This document shows, one piece after another, positions 1 through 8,890 of a stretch of DNA of 37,333 nucleotides. The DNA comes from an uncultured Granulosicoccaceae bacterium. GTDB taxonomy: Bacteria > Pseudomonadota > Gammaproteobacteria > Granulosicoccales > Granulosicoccaceae. Within the stretch, counting starts at the first letter, position 1, and each line of letters starts with the position of its first letter. The notes beneath the pieces are model-generated. The model made no database searches, had not been told where the DNA came from, and was given only the letters and a program-made list of their open reading frames with translations. The DNA lies in contig CALHCI010000208.1 of NCBI GenBank assembly GCA_937931165.1, positions 1 through 37,333 on the forward strand. The letters are read 5' to 3'. The translations under genes and the position numbers were made by a program.

Positions 1-1
1 G

Positions 2-1312
2 GAACTGCGTCACCAGGCGACACACGATTCGCTTACCGGCCTGCTTAACAGAGACGAATTTGAAAGACAACTCGATATTGCACTCGACAACACAACACAC
101 AACTGGCGTGGACACGCACTGTGCTTCCTGGACCTGGACCACTTCAAGGTAATAAACGACACCTGTGGCCACATAGCCGGAGACGAACTACTCAGGCAAA
201 TTGCGACTTTAATCAAAGGCGTGATTCGCAACAGCGACGTACTCGCACGTCTCGGCGGGGATGAATTCGGCATACTGTTTCTCGATTGTCCGATAGAAAT
301 CGTTGAGACCAAGACCAAATTAATCAGAAAAGTAATCAGTGAACATTTATTCTTGTGGAAAAAACAATCCTACCAGGTCGGGGTCAGCATTGGCGTGATT
401 CCTGTCCGGGTGGACTGCGGTACTATATTCGATTTACTCTCAGCGGCCGATGTTGCGTGCTACATGGCAAAAGAACAAGGCAGAAACAGCATCTGCTTTT
501 CAGAGTGTAATAACGATGAACAGGCTCAGCGCCTGGGAGAAATGCACTGGCCATCCAGGATAACCACAGCGCTTCGTGATAATCGTTTCGCCCTTCACTA
601 CCAGAAGATAATGCCGCTCAGTAGTAGCATTAAACCGGTAATTGATTGTGAATTACTGGTCCGGATGATAGACACCGACGGCAGCATTATAATGCCAGGC
701 AGCTTCATCCCTTCCGCTGAACGGTATCGACATATGGCAGATATCGACCGATGGGTTATTCACGCAGCACTCAACGCACCTCAAATCAATAGCGCAAATC
801 CTGCGATAGAAAATTTCTCTATTAACCTTTCCGGTCAATCGTTGGGTACAGAAGATTTCTCTGAATTTGTACTGAAAGAAATAGAAACCAGTGGTGTTAA
901 CCCACAGCGAATCTGTTTTGAGATTACCGAAACCGCAGCAATAGCCAACCTATCGAGTGCCGCACAGTTTATTTCAGCGCTTAGAGAAAAAGGGTGCCTT
1001 ATTGCACTCGATGACTTTGGTAGCGGACTTAGTTCTTTTGCGTATTTAAAAAACCTGACAGTAGATTTCCTGAAAATCGACGGTGCTTTTGTGAAAGATA
1101 TCATTGAAGATCCGGCCGACCGGGCCATCGTCGAATCAATCAATCAGGTTGCACAAATAATGGGAATTAAAACCATCGCAGAGTTTATCGAAAACACAGA
1201 AACCCAAACTTTACTTACCAATATGGGTATTGACTACGGGCAGGGTTACGGCATACACAAACCGGCCACCATCAGCCAGATCCAATCCGAACTCCTGAAC
1301 TACGGCACCTGA
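2..1312 (+). CDS. GGDEF-EAL domain protein, 5' end outside the window
   Basis: The reading frame is open from base 2, so the gene begins upstream of the window. The visible part starts just before the DSLTGLLNR motif that opens a GGDEF domain, continues through FLDLDHFK and an intact GGDEF (about bases 257-271), then an EAL domain with CELLVR in place of EALLRW, the Asn of INLSG, FEITET, LDDFGSG, LKIDG and TIAEF. The metal- and substrate-binding acidic residues of an EAL phosphodiesterase therefore look kept, and the GGDEF loop of a diguanylate cyclase is also intact. The family makes or degrades cyclic di-GMP. The net activity cannot be read from sequence. Any N-terminal sensor lies outside the window. 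An imperfect 6-bp hairpin overlaps the stop codon (about 1307-1328) but lacks a T-run. Confidence 0.9.
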   Translation, partial: ELRHQATHDSLTGLLNRDEFERQLDIALDNTTHNWRGHALCFLDLDHFKVINDTCGHIAGDELLRQIATLIKGVIRNSDVLARLGGDEFGILFLDCPIEIVETKTKLIRKVISEHLFLWKKQSYQVGVSIGVIPVRVDCGTIFDLLSAADVACYMAKEQGRNSICFSECNNDEQAQRLGEMHWPSRITTALRDNRFALHYQKIMPLSSSIKPVIDCELLVRMIDTDGSIIMPGSFIPSAERYRHMADIDRWVIHAALNAPQINSANPAIENFSINLSGQSLGTEDFSEFVLKEIETSGVNPQRICFEITETAAIANLSSAAQFISALREKGCLIALDDFGSGLSSFAYLKNLTVDFLKIDGAFVKDIIEDPADRAIVESINQVAQIMGIKTIAEFIENTETQTLLTNMGIDYGQGYGIHKPATISQIQSELLNYGT

Positions 1313-1467
1313 TAAAATTTGCAGGTGTGAAGATTGCTCAATACAATCACACCACATGATTGAGAACAGCTGATCACAACCAGCTTATGGGTGCGCTAAA
1401 TCCTCATAAATCCTCAGTAGATCAGTAGCTGGCCCCTCCTCTACAATTCCATAGCCCGGAACAAGCA

Positions 1468-2226
1468 ATGAAGGCCACAGAAAGATTTTCGGACCGTGTC
1501 GAAAACTATGTGAATTTCCGACCCTCATATCCGGCAGAACTTATCGCCCTGCTGGCAGAGCAATGCCATCTTAGCCAGGATACCGTTATTGCCGATGTCG
1601 GCGCCGGCACAGGAAAACTGACAGAGCTGCTGTTGCCCACCAATTCTGCGGTGTATGCCATTGAGCCCAACACTGAAATGCGAGAGGCAGCAGAAAACCT
1701 GCTGAAAAAAAACAACAACTTTATGAGCATGGCAGGTGACGCGGCAGCCACCGGGCTGGCCAATGATTCTGTCGATCTGATTGTCGCAGCACAGGCATTT
1801 CACTGGTTTGAACCAGCGCCCACCAGACAGGAATTTGCCAGAATTCTAAAGCCGGCAGGCTATGTTGGGTTAATCTGGAATGAAAGGGATACCCGCTCAG
1901 GCTTTCAGCAGGCGTACGATAAAATGCTCAGTAACTATTGCGAAGAGTATTCAAAGGTTAATCATCGAAATATTTCACTAAGCGCTATTCAACAGTTTTT
2001 CAATCCAAACGAATTTACAACCTATAGCTTTGCATATTCGCAGGATTTCAACATTGACGGCTTTCTCGGGCGTATGTATTCGTCTTCATACACACCAGCA
2101 CAAGGTACCGACGCCTATGCCGTATTAAACAACGCCGCCCGGCAACTATTTCAACAACATGCTGTAGACAATCGCATTGAATTTACTTATCAGACTAACC
2201 TGTACCTTTCTAAGTTTGAACAATAA
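1468..2226 (+). CDS. class I SAM-dependent methyltransferase
   Basis: A 252-residue protein with a Rossmann-type methyltransferase core. It has motif I (VIADVGAGTGKLT, about residues 40-52), the acidic end of strand 2 (AIEPNTEM), a motif II/III stretch AGDAAATGL followed by VDLIVAAQAFHWF, and a post-motif ILKPAGYVGLIWNERD. HWF after the DLI strand and the WNERD segment are usual in small-molecule methyltransferases of the Methyltransf_11/25 type. The substrate cannot be told. The ATG at 1468 has a plausible AAGCA-rich leader but no strong ribosome binding site. The gene stands alone between the GGDEF-EAL gene and convergent minus-strand genes. Confidence 0.85.
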   Translation: MKATERFSDRVENYVNFRPSYPAELIALLAEQCHLSQDTVIADVGAGTGKLTELLLPTNSAVYAIEPNTEMREAAENLLKKNNNFMSMAGDAAATGLANDSVDLIVAAQAFHWFEPAPTRQEFARILKPAGYVGLIWNERDTRSGFQQAYDKMLSNYCEEYSKVNHRNISLSAIQQFFNPNEFTTYSFAYSQDFNIDGFLGRMYSSSYTPAQGTDAYAVLNNAARQLFQQHAVDNRIEFTYQTNLYLSKFEQ

Positions 2227-2249
2227 TCCATTGCAACACCGCTGAGCAC

Positions 2250-2573
2250 TTAAAGCGCAGCAGCCTCAGTCAGCAGTTCAGCGAGGGTATCAATGTCGAG
2301 CTGCTCCATAGAGGTAAAGTTCAAATGTCTTCTGAGCTTACCGGAACCATTGAGCACACCGCGACTGTCGTGCAGAAACGCACCTTTGCTGAAAGATATC
2401 TGCACGTGCTTTTTATAGATAAACACACCACAGAACTGACTTTCATTGATATCGGGCGTTACCGTAAACAACGTGCCGCCGTACTTTTGCACGGGCTGCG
2501 CACCGGCAACAGATTCCTGAATAAACGCTTCAACTTCAGCAGCCAGTGACTCGAGCTCAAACATATTATTCAT
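2250..2573 (-). CDS. DUF1801 / YdhG-like small protein
   Basis: A 107-residue protein resembling the DUF1801 (YdhG/YjbR-like) fold: an N-terminal helix, then QKYGGTLFTV, CGVFIYKKHVQISFSKGAFL and a C-terminal DIDTLAELLTEA helix. I chose the ATG at 2573. A TTG five codons upstream is possible but has no better ribosome site. It lies 42 bp downstream of the halohydrin-dehalogenase-like gene on the same strand and may share its transcript. The molecular function of the family is unknown to me. The stop is 23 bp from the stop of the methyltransferase gene, so the two converge. Confidence 0.65.
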   Translation of the reverse strand: MNNMFELESLAAEVEAFIQESVAGAQPVQKYGGTLFTVTPDINESQFCGVFIYKKHVQISFSKGAFLHDSRGVLNGSGKLRRHLNFTSMEQLDIDTLAELLTEAAAL

Positions 2574-2615
2574 CACACACTGTGACAATTAACTGCCAGT
2601 ACACTGCGCGCATAT

Positions 2616-3302
2616 CTATCTTGCTACCCACCCGCCACATAACGGAAACACCTGCCCGACATAACAATCTGCGGCCGCGCTGCAAAGATAAGCAGCCAGC
2701 ATGGCATCTTCGTTTTTTGTCACCAGCCTGCCAAGCGGCACTTCACTTTTCAGGCGTTTCCGGAATGCCGGGTTTTCCTGAACCTCTGCAGGAAAATAGG
2801 TTTCGTTGTCGACAAAGTTCTGCGCAATCGCATTGACCTGAATATTGTGTCGCGCCACCTCAACGCCAACCGCCTGAATGTAGGAAATCTGTGCCCCTCT
2901 GGCAGCACAATAAGAGGATGTCCGGTTAATACCGCGTAACGCAGCGGCGCTGCCCATCAATAATATTTTTCCGCTTTTGCGTTCAATCATTTGTGGCAAC
3001 ACTGCCTGGGTAAGCGCCTGCAACGGATTAACCATTGCGCGAAATACGCCGACCCACTCATCGGCGGTTACCTCTGTGGCGAGTGTTTGCGGCGCGGCGA
3101 CTGCAAGATTGGCAACCAGTGTGTCTATTTTGCCTGACCGCTCGATCAGCGCCTGCGCTTCGCCGTCTGCTTCCAGCGACTCGCTGCTTGCGAGCACATT
3201 CGCTCCCAACTGTGAGAATGTCTCTACCAGCACCGGTCCCATAAATCGGTTAGCGTGGGTGACCAGTATGGTTTTGCCGCTGAAGTCGAATGATTCGAGC
3301 AC
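2616..3302 (-). CDS. SDR-fold protein with halohydrin dehalogenase signatures
   Basis: A 228-residue short-chain-dehydrogenase-fold protein starting at a GTG at 3302, where the reading matches family N-termini (VLESFDFSGKTILVT). Two features set it apart from NAD(P)H-dependent SDRs. The TGxxxGxG cofactor loop is replaced by T15-HANR-F20-M-G22. The catalytic triad is S118, Y131 and R135, with Arg where SDRs have Lys. Published halohydrin dehalogenase signatures, as I recall them, are T-x4-F/Y-x-G and S-x12-Y-x3-R, and both are met exactly. The C-terminus (NFVDNETYFP, PLGRLVTKNED, YVGQVFPLCGGW) also follows that family. Halohydrin dehalogenases convert vicinal halohydrins to epoxides and catalyse nucleophilic epoxide opening. 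The length fits the family. A degenerate SDR of unrelated function is the main alternative. The open frame continues upstream, but that extension shows no recognisable domain. Confidence 0.75.
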   Translation of the reverse strand: MLESFDFSGKTILVTHANRFMGPVLVETFSQLGANVLASSESLEADGEAQALIERSGKIDTLVANLAVAAPQTLATEVTADEWVGVFRAMVNPLQALTQAVLPQMIERKSGKILLMGSAAALRGINRTSSYCAARGAQISYIQAVGVEVARHNIQVNAIAQNFVDNETYFPAEVQENPAFRKRLKSEVPLGRLVTKNEDAMLAAYLCSAAADCYVGQVFPLCGGWVAR

Positions 3303-3606
3303 GGTTCGCCTATTTGTGTTACCGAAACAGTTATAATGCCCGAACACGTCAGATTCGGCCAACCGGTCACCGCAGCGGTAGTCACTTAACCCTTGCACAA
3401 CCACTGCACTTAACTGCAAGCACAGACAGGTTCGCATTTCCCGGCGTTTGTACAAGGTAATCGTGTCGGAAAAGTTACGATTCTTCTATATGTCGTAATT
3501 CAGGTGCGTCCGTTACCTGTGTTACCCTCCCCTGCCGTTGTCAGGTCAGATTCTTTCCTTATCTGCAGACCCGACTCATCAAAACATTGATTCAGACAGA
3601 GCGATT
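3303..3606. other. divergent intergenic region
   Basis: About 304 bp separate the GTG of the halohydrin-dehalogenase-like gene from the ATG of the tandem oxidoreductase gene. It must hold both promoters. The only structure I see is an inverted repeat TTACGA / TCGTAA at 3475-3480 and 3493-3498 with a 12-bp spacer containing TATA-like sequence, which could be an operator. I see no convincing gene here. If the minus-strand gene used an upstream start it would enter this region. Confidence 0.4.
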
Positions 3607-5607
3607 ATGACCAGGATCGGAATTGTAGGGTGCGGCTTTGTCTCATCTTTGTACATGAAGTCCCTACCGACCTACGAAGACCTGGCGCTTGTTGGCGCCT
3701 ATGACATCAAACCTGACAGACTGAAACAGTTCTGCGATCACTACCACACCACACCGTATGAGTCACTGGAATCACTGACTGATGACGTCGATCTTATTGT
3801 TAATCTGACCACGCCGGAAGAACACTATGGCGTATCAGCACATGCGTTGAAATGTGGAAAAGCGGTTTACTCCGAAAAGCCTTTCACTACTTCGGAAGCA
3901 GATTCGCGCGCACTTATTGATCTTGCCATCGAAAACAACACCAATATACTCGGTGCGCCTTGCGGGTATCTGTCCGAAATGGCTGAAACAGTTGCCCATT
4001 GCCTCGAACAGAAAATGATCGGTAATGTCTATGCAGTTTACGCCGAGATGGACGACGGCCTGATGCATAAGGTTGCCTACGAAAAGTGGCGCAACGACTT
4101 TGGCGTCGAATGGCCGGCAAAAAACGAATTCGAAATCGGCAGCACCAACGAGCACGCGGGTTACACACTGTGCCTGCTGCAGAAATGGTTTGGTCGCGCC
4201 TCTATAAAAGGCATGGTAAGTCATCAGTGCATCCCCGATAAAATCATTCCGTTACATAAACAGACGGCTGATTTTTCCTGCGCAATTCTCGAATACTCAA
4301 ACAACGTCATTGCACGTGTCACCTGCAGCATCATTGCTCCAAAAGACCGGCAGATCCGGATCTTCGGCGAGCACGGCGTCATCTCGGTTGGCGATGTGTG
4401 GCGCTACGACTCACCGGTAAAAGTGCAGAAGCTGGTGACAATCCGCCGTAAAACACTACTGAGCCCGATCAAGAAAACTATCCAGCCAGTCGAGACAACA
4501 TTTCCAAAAGCACCGAAAACAGCGGCAGCGCAAATGGATTTCTGCCGTGGCATCAGACAACTGTCGCAGCTGAAAACAACCGATCGTGATCTGATGGAAG
4601 ACTACTTCGAGATCAATTCTATCGTGTCAAAAATGAATGGTGAATCTGTGACTGAAACCCAGTATCCGTGGATTGTTCTCGGCACCGGCAACATGGCCGA
4701 AAAAATGGGTGAATGCCTGCGTCGCAACGCTTACCCGATTCTTGGCGTGTTCTCCACGCAGAAAGAACGTGCTGTCGACCTGCAGAAAAGACTCAACGCT
4801 ACCAACAGCTACCACGCTTTAGAAGAAATTCCACAGGCGCAGGGTAAAACCATCGCTTATGTGGCATCGGTAAACGATCAGCACTACGCGCAGGTAAAAT
4901 CACTGTTGTCGAAGGGTTATGACGTACTGTGCGAAAAACCGCTAACCATGCTGGCGTCGCAAACGGAAGAGTTGTTCCGACTGGCACAACAAAATAACCT
5001 GAAACTGCAGGAAAACCTGTGGAGTCTGTTTCTGCCTTCTGCACCGATTATCAGTGACCACGTGCAAAAAGAACAACAAATCACGTTGTCGTTTACCTCT
5101 GGCATTCCCTACCAGCCAGATGCACGTCAGTGGCAGCCTGAGGCTGGTGGCTGCCTTTACGATCTGGGTATCTACCCGCTGGCCTGGGCGGTGTACTTTC
5201 TGGGCAATATCACTAACTTCAGCGTTACCCGATCAAAAACCGAACATGACATCGTTTCCGAACTGGAACTGACCACGCAACACACGTCGGGCAAAACCGC
5301 TGTGATCAAAACCGGCTTCAACAGCACAGAACAGTACATCAAGGTAGGCAAAGAATATTTCACGCCTATTTATGCACCGGAGTTTCGCTCGACGATCGGC
5401 AATACGCTGGTAAGAAAAGTTCGCGAAAAACTGGTAGCGCCTGAGTATCCGGCAAAAGATCCGTACGCCTTTATTCTTGATCAGCTTAACTCGACAGAAA
5501 CTGACAGCCGCCATCCTGCCGAGGCCAGTATTCATCTTGCACAAATCATGGAGCAGATCCATGAGCAACTGGCACCGGTTAAACAGCCGGTACCGGCGCT
5601 GTCCTGA
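3607..5607 (+). CDS. tandem Gfo/Idh/MocA-family oxidoreductase fusion
   Basis: A 666-residue protein made of two complete-looking Gfo/Idh/MocA units; the usual family length is about 330-400. Unit 1 (about residues 1-345) has the nucleotide-binding GIVGCGFVSS, the SEKPF motif and a C-terminal beta-sheet domain with GSTNEHAGY. Unit 2 (from about residue 352) restarts with IVLGTGNMAEKMGE, then CEKPLT and EAGGCLYDLGIYPL. Both keep the EKP lysine that family members use in hydride transfer, so both may be active. The family oxidises or reduces sugars, cyclitols and related polyols with NAD(P). The substrate is not predictable here. The ATG at 3607 directly precedes the Rossmann motif. An open extension to 3538 exists but codes for nothing recognisable. 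No frameshift is seen at the junction. Confidence 0.85.
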   Translation: MTRIGIVGCGFVSSLYMKSLPTYEDLALVGAYDIKPDRLKQFCDHYHTTPYESLESLTDDVDLIVNLTTPEEHYGVSAHALKCGKAVYSEKPFTTSEADSRALIDLAIENNTNILGAPCGYLSEMAETVAHCLEQKMIGNVYAVYAEMDDGLMHKVAYEKWRNDFGVEWPAKNEFEIGSTNEHAGYTLCLLQKWFGRASIKGMVSHQCIPDKIIPLHKQTADFSCAILEYSNNVIARVTCSIIAPKDRQIRIFGEHGVISVGDVWRYDSPVKVQKLVTIRRKTLLSPIKKTIQPVETTFPKAPKTAAAQMDFCRGIRQLSQLKTTDRDLMEDYFEINSIVSKMNGESVTETQYPWIVLGTGNMAEKMGECLRRNAYPILGVFSTQKERAVDLQKRLNATNSYHALEEIPQAQGKTIAYVASVNDQHYAQVKSLLSKGYDVLCEKPLTMLASQTEELFRLAQQNNLKLQENLWSLFLPSAPIISDHVQKEQQITLSFTSGIPYQPDARQWQPEAGGCLYDLGIYPLAWAVYFLGNITNFSVTRSKTEHDIVSELELTTQHTSGKTAVIKTGFNSTEQYIKVGKEYFTPIYAPEFRSTIGNTLVRKVREKLVAPEYPAKDPYAFILDQLNSTETDSRHPAEASIHLAQIMEQIHEQLAPVKQPVPALS

Positions 5608-5765
5608 TCAGAAACCAGCTACTGTTATCCTGAGTTGCATTGTTAACGGCAGCAGTGCGTCACCTCGATCACTGTCACGACACTCTAAAGCTGACCCGTT
5701 TATCTGCCAGACACGTTGGACCGGCCCGCTGCCGCTTTGGTACAGGCGATCCACGTTTAGCCGGA

Positions 5766-5771
5766 TATAAT
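5766..5771 (+). promoter_or_regulatory. possible -10 element of the flavin-reductase-like gene
   Basis: A perfect TATAAT lies 26 bp before the ATG at 5798, in the 190-bp gap after the tandem oxidoreductase. No good -35 hexamer is seen at the usual spacing. A GGAG ribosome site lies about 8 bp before the ATG. Confidence 0.35.
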
Positions 5772-5797
5772 GACGCCTGTTTTTCTGGAGTGAACTG

Positions 5798-6463
5798 ATG
5801 CACTACGACCCCGGGTCAGATGAACGTCCACTACCATGGGATCCGTTCAAAAGCTGTACCGTACCGCGACCTATCGGCTGGCTTTCTACGATTTCTCCGG
5901 ACGGCATCGCCAATCTCGCACCTTATAGTCAGTGGCAGAATCTGACTTTTGATCCGCCGCTGGTGATGTTCGCCGCCAACGGCTATCCGGACGGCCGCCG
6001 CAAAGACACCGTGATCAATGCAGAAAAGACCGGCTGGTTTGTATGGAACATGGCGACCTGGGATCTGCGTGACGCCGTTAATCGCTCCGCACAGGATTTC
6101 GACTATGACGTAGACGAATTTGATCATGCAGGCATAACGAAAGCACAGTGCATCGATGCGCCGGCACCGCGGGTGGCAGAATCTCCTTGTCACTTCGAAT
6201 GCCGATATCTGTCGACGCAGCGTTTTACAGGCAATAGCAATGTCGGTAACGTTGATGTTGTTTTTGGACAGGTGGCGCGTATTCACATTAAAGACGATGT
6301 GATTACCGATACAGGGAAAATCGACATTCCAAAAATCAAACCCATCGCGCGTATGGGCTACTACGACTACACGGTGATAGATTCGGTTTTTGAAATGAAA
6401 ATACCAGGCAACACACACGCACCGGCCGGCCTTGAAGGAAAACCTCTACCAAAATCAGGTTAA
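5798..6463 (+). CDS. flavin reductase-like FMN-binding split-barrel protein
   Basis: A 221-residue protein of the flavin_reductase-like / DIM6-NTAB group: PRPIGWLSTISPDGIANLAPYS at the N-terminus, DPPLVMFA, KDTVINAEKTGWFVWNM and a C-terminal PIARMGYYDYTVID. The conserved PRPIGWxST and the asparagine-rich start of the second strand are typical FMN-contacting segments. Such proteins bind FMN and reduce it, or carry out flavin-linked reactions. The partner enzyme is not evident. The gene has a GGAG ribosome site and probably its own promoter. It converges with the GFA-domain gene, whose stop lies 13 bp away. Confidence 0.85.
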   Translation: MHYDPGSDERPLPWDPFKSCTVPRPIGWLSTISPDGIANLAPYSQWQNLTFDPPLVMFAANGYPDGRRKDTVINAEKTGWFVWNMATWDLRDAVNRSAQDFDYDVDEFDHAGITKAQCIDAPAPRVAESPCHFECRYLSTQRFTGNSNVGNVDVVFGQVARIHIKDDVITDTGKIDIPKIKPIARMGYYDYTVIDSVFEMKIPGNTHAPAGLEGKPLPKSG

Positions 6464-6475
6464 ACCGGAACCGTG

Positions 6476-6886
6476 CTATTTTTGCGCCTGCGGGTAGCGC
6501 CGACAGTTATCGTTAATGTCAAACCACGGCAACTGATCGTCAGTGTATATATGGTAGGTGGGCTGAACCTGATCGGCTGAATCCAGAGAACTGATTGCAA
6601 GCGACACATACTCCGGGTGATTAACACTTCTGTACGTGAGTGTAGAACCGCACTGACTACAGAACCCGCGCCTGAATCCATCAGATGATGCATACTCTGC
6701 CAGACGCTCACGGCTTTCCCAGTGTAACTGCCCGGCCTTGAAGTCCATCCATGCTGACACCGGCGCACCGGTGCTCTTACGACACATACTGCAATGGCAA
6801 TAGTCAGCAGCAAACGGCGCCGCCTGCGCTGTGTATCGCACTTCACCACACAGGCAACCACCGCTTAACACTGTGTTGTCAGACAT
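6476..6886 (-). CDS. GFA-domain (glutathione-dependent formaldehyde-activating type) protein
   Basis: A 136-residue zinc-binding protein of the GFA/CENP-V family. The N-terminal GGCLCGEVRY, central CHCSMCRKSTGAP and FCSQCGSTLTYRS supply the cysteine clusters that bind two zinc ions in this family. Gfa itself speeds the conjugation of formaldehyde with glutathione, but most family members are uncharacterised, so only the domain is certain. It reads away from the GNAT gene across a 193-bp shared upstream region. Confidence 0.85.
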   Translation of the reverse strand: MSDNTVLSGGCLCGEVRYTAQAAPFAADYCHCSMCRKSTGAPVSAWMDFKAGQLHWESRERLAEYASSDGFRRGFCSQCGSTLTYRSVNHPEYVSLAISSLDSADQVQPTYHIYTDDQLPWFDINDNCRRYPQAQK

Positions 6887-7079
6887 ATCTGCCTCTTTGT
6901 GATCAATCTAAAACATCAAGTATTGGAAAGCTGTCTGATACGCGAATAAAACAGAGCCCCACATCAAACTCCCACCATTATAACAAGCTTTAAACAGGGC
7001 TTTGTTCCAATGAATAATTAATGGTACCTTGCCTGCACCAACGCACATTGCCTCAGCGCGCTGATACCCGGAGACTTTC

Positions 7080-7520
7080 ATGAACATTCGCCCGCTGCAA
7101 CCATCTGACCGAACCGCCTGGGAAAGTCTGTTTAATCAATACGCAGAGTTTTATCACACCACCATCCCTGATGGCGGACACGATAATGTTTGGCAGTGGA
7201 TCTTTGACCAGGACAACCCGTTCTGGTGTGATTTGATAATCGATGACAACGATACCGCTTTCGGCTTTACCCAGTATCAGCTCATGCATCGTTCACTGGG
7301 TGGCTCCATGGTGTGTTATCTGAGTGACTTGTTTGTAACACCGGACCACCGCGGAACCGGTGCCGGACGCGCACTGATTGACCATGTATTTGCATTTGCG
7401 AAATCGAACAACATTGTCAATGTCCGCTGGCTCACACAAGACAACAACTACGCCGGTCGCCGCCTGTACGACACCTACTCGCCGAAGTCCGAGTTTGTTC
7501 TGTACAGCAATAACCTCTAA
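7080..7520 (+). CDS. GNAT-family N-acetyltransferase
   Basis: A 146-residue single-domain GNAT protein: an N-terminal IRPLQPSDRTAWESLF, the acetyl-CoA-binding loop DHRGTGAGRALIDHV (about residues 85-99), then WLTQDNNYAGRRLYDTY at the C-terminus, where N..A..LY is a common family signature. It would transfer an acetyl group from acetyl-CoA to an amine. The substrate is unknown. It lies 36 bp upstream of a Nudix gene on the same strand, so the two probably form an operon. Confidence 0.87.
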   Translation: MNIRPLQPSDRTAWESLFNQYAEFYHTTIPDGGHDNVWQWIFDQDNPFWCDLIIDDNDTAFGFTQYQLMHRSLGGSMVCYLSDLFVTPDHRGTGAGRALIDHVFAFAKSNNIVNVRWLTQDNNYAGRRLYDTYSPKSEFVLYSNNL

Positions 7521-7556
7521 GATTTCCCTTAATTATCACCGTTACCGCATTACCGT

Positions 7557-8102
7557 ATGAGCGCTGCAAACCTGATTTCCTTGTTAAACGACTATCTTTC
7601 AACCTATCCGCAGGAATCGGCAACGGTTAATCGATATATCGACTTTGTTAACCACCACGATGATTGCTTCGAACGCAGCCAGCTGGCCGGTCACGTTACC
7701 GGTTCTGCATGGCTGGTAAATACTGCAGGCACCCATGTCCTGCTAACGCATCACCGCAAGCTCAACCGCTGGTTGCAACTGGGTGGCCACGCAGACGGAC
7801 ACCAGAACGCACTTGAGGTCGCATTAAAAGAAGCCCGGGAAGAGTCTGGTATACAACACATCAGCACACTAAGCACAAAGTTGTTTGATGTGGATATTCA
7901 TGAGATACCTGCACAAAAAAACGAGCCGGCACACTTCCACTACGACGCGCGTTTCGCATTTCAGGCCACTGGTTCAAATGACTTTACCGTGAGCGAAGAG
8001 TCACATGCGCTCGCGTGGGTAGACATCTGTGATCTGGCCAGCCATACCGATGAGACATCCATGCTGCGAATGGCGGAGAAGTGGCAACACCACAGTTTGT
8101 AA
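7557..8102 (+). CDS. Nudix hydrolase
   Basis: A 181-residue protein with a Nudix box at about residues 79-101 (GHADGHQ, then KEAREESGI). Compared with the consensus G-x5-E-x7-REUxEExGU, the first Glu is Gln and the Arg is Lys. The EExG metal-binding core is kept, so pyrophosphohydrolase activity is likely, though the subfamily is non-standard. The N-terminal 55 residues are helical (LISLLNDYLSTYP, then FVNHHDDCFERSQL) and outside the catalytic fold. It follows the GNAT gene by 36 bp and converges on the class II amidotransferase gene. Confidence 0.85.
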   Translation: MSAANLISLLNDYLSTYPQESATVNRYIDFVNHHDDCFERSQLAGHVTGSAWLVNTAGTHVLLTHHRKLNRWLQLGGHADGHQNALEVALKEAREESGIQHISTLSTKLFDVDIHEIPAQKNEPAHFHYDARFAFQATGSNDFTVSEESHALAWVDICDLASHTDETSMLRMAEKWQHHSL

Positions 8103-8125
8103 ATGCAGTTTGTAAATGCAGGGGT

Positions 8126-8890
8126 TCAGGCAGCACAGCGTTCAGTATGTTCGGAGTGAACGTTGGCAATAAACAACGACCCTTCCTCTATCACACGCCA
8201 TTGCGTGCAAGCGTTATCCAACGGTTCGGATGCGAGCACCAGCCCACCGTTGGCAGCACGTTTAACGTACAGCGTCGGGCTTTTGTTATCTGTCGATGTG
8301 CGCAGCGCGTAAAGATGGCAGCCATCGGAGAATACCGCTGTAATTCGACTGGCTTTGCTGCAACCGGCCGTTACCCTGGTGATTAACTCAAGCGTTCGCT
8401 CACAAGCCTGATGCACATCTTTTTCAAGACCGTACTCAAGTAGCAACAGAAACAATAATTCAGAATCAGTATTGCCGTCACGAAGCGCGTATAAGTCATC
8501 TGACAATTCAGCTTCAAGTTGGCGCCGATAACGTCCGAAGTCTGCTATCTGTCCATTATGCATAAAGCTCCAGCGACCATAAACAAACGGATGGCAGTTA
8601 CTGCGAGAGACAGCACCATAGGTAGAGGCTCGTACATGCGCCAGTATTAACGGCGAAGATATCATCGACGCAAGGCTTTGCAGATTGCCGTCGCCCCAGG
8701 CCGGCAGTACGTCACGGTAGACACCCAGGCGACCATCTTCGGCATACCAGGAAAACCCGTAGCCATCACCATTGACGGCAATTTTCGATTCTGTTGCCGC
8801 CTGGCTCTGATCAACCAGTGAATGCTCCGGCACCAGAATCAATTCTTCCACACGTACCGGCGTACCGAGCCATGCCGCCAACCGACACAT
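8126..8890 (-). CDS. class II glutamine amidotransferase, EgtC/YafJ type
   Basis: A 254-residue Ntn-hydrolase-fold protein. Met is followed directly by the catalytic Cys2 (MCRLAAWLG). GYGFSWY, LAHVRASTYG (substrate Arg) and FMHNGQIADF (oxyanion Asn-Gly) are the standard class II amidotransferase residues, and DGNTDSELLF follows as in the EgtC/YafJ group. These act on gamma-glutamyl amides; EgtC cleaves a gamma-glutamyl bond in ergothioneine synthesis. No other ergothioneine genes are nearby, so that role is not supported. Its ATG shares one base with the TAA of the upstream DUF6356-like gene (TAATG), so the two are translationally coupled. Confidence 0.88.
   Translation of the reverse strand: MCRLAAWLGTPVRVEELILVPEHSLVDQSQAATESKIAVNGDGYGFSWYAEDGRLGVYRDVLPAWGDGNLQSLASMISSPLILAHVRASTYGAVSRSNCHPFVYGRWSFMHNGQIADFGRYRRQLEAELSDDLYALRDGNTDSELLFLLLLEYGLEKDVHQACERTLELITRVTAGCSKASRITAVFSDGCHLYALRTSTDNKSPTLYVKRAANGGLVLASEPLDNACTQWRVIEEGSLFIANVHSEHTERCAA

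Noticed and set aside
2616..3302. Ordinary NADPH-dependent SDR
   Set aside because: The glycine-rich cofactor loop is missing and the catalytic Lys is Arg, both diagnostic of halohydrin dehalogenases rather than reductases.
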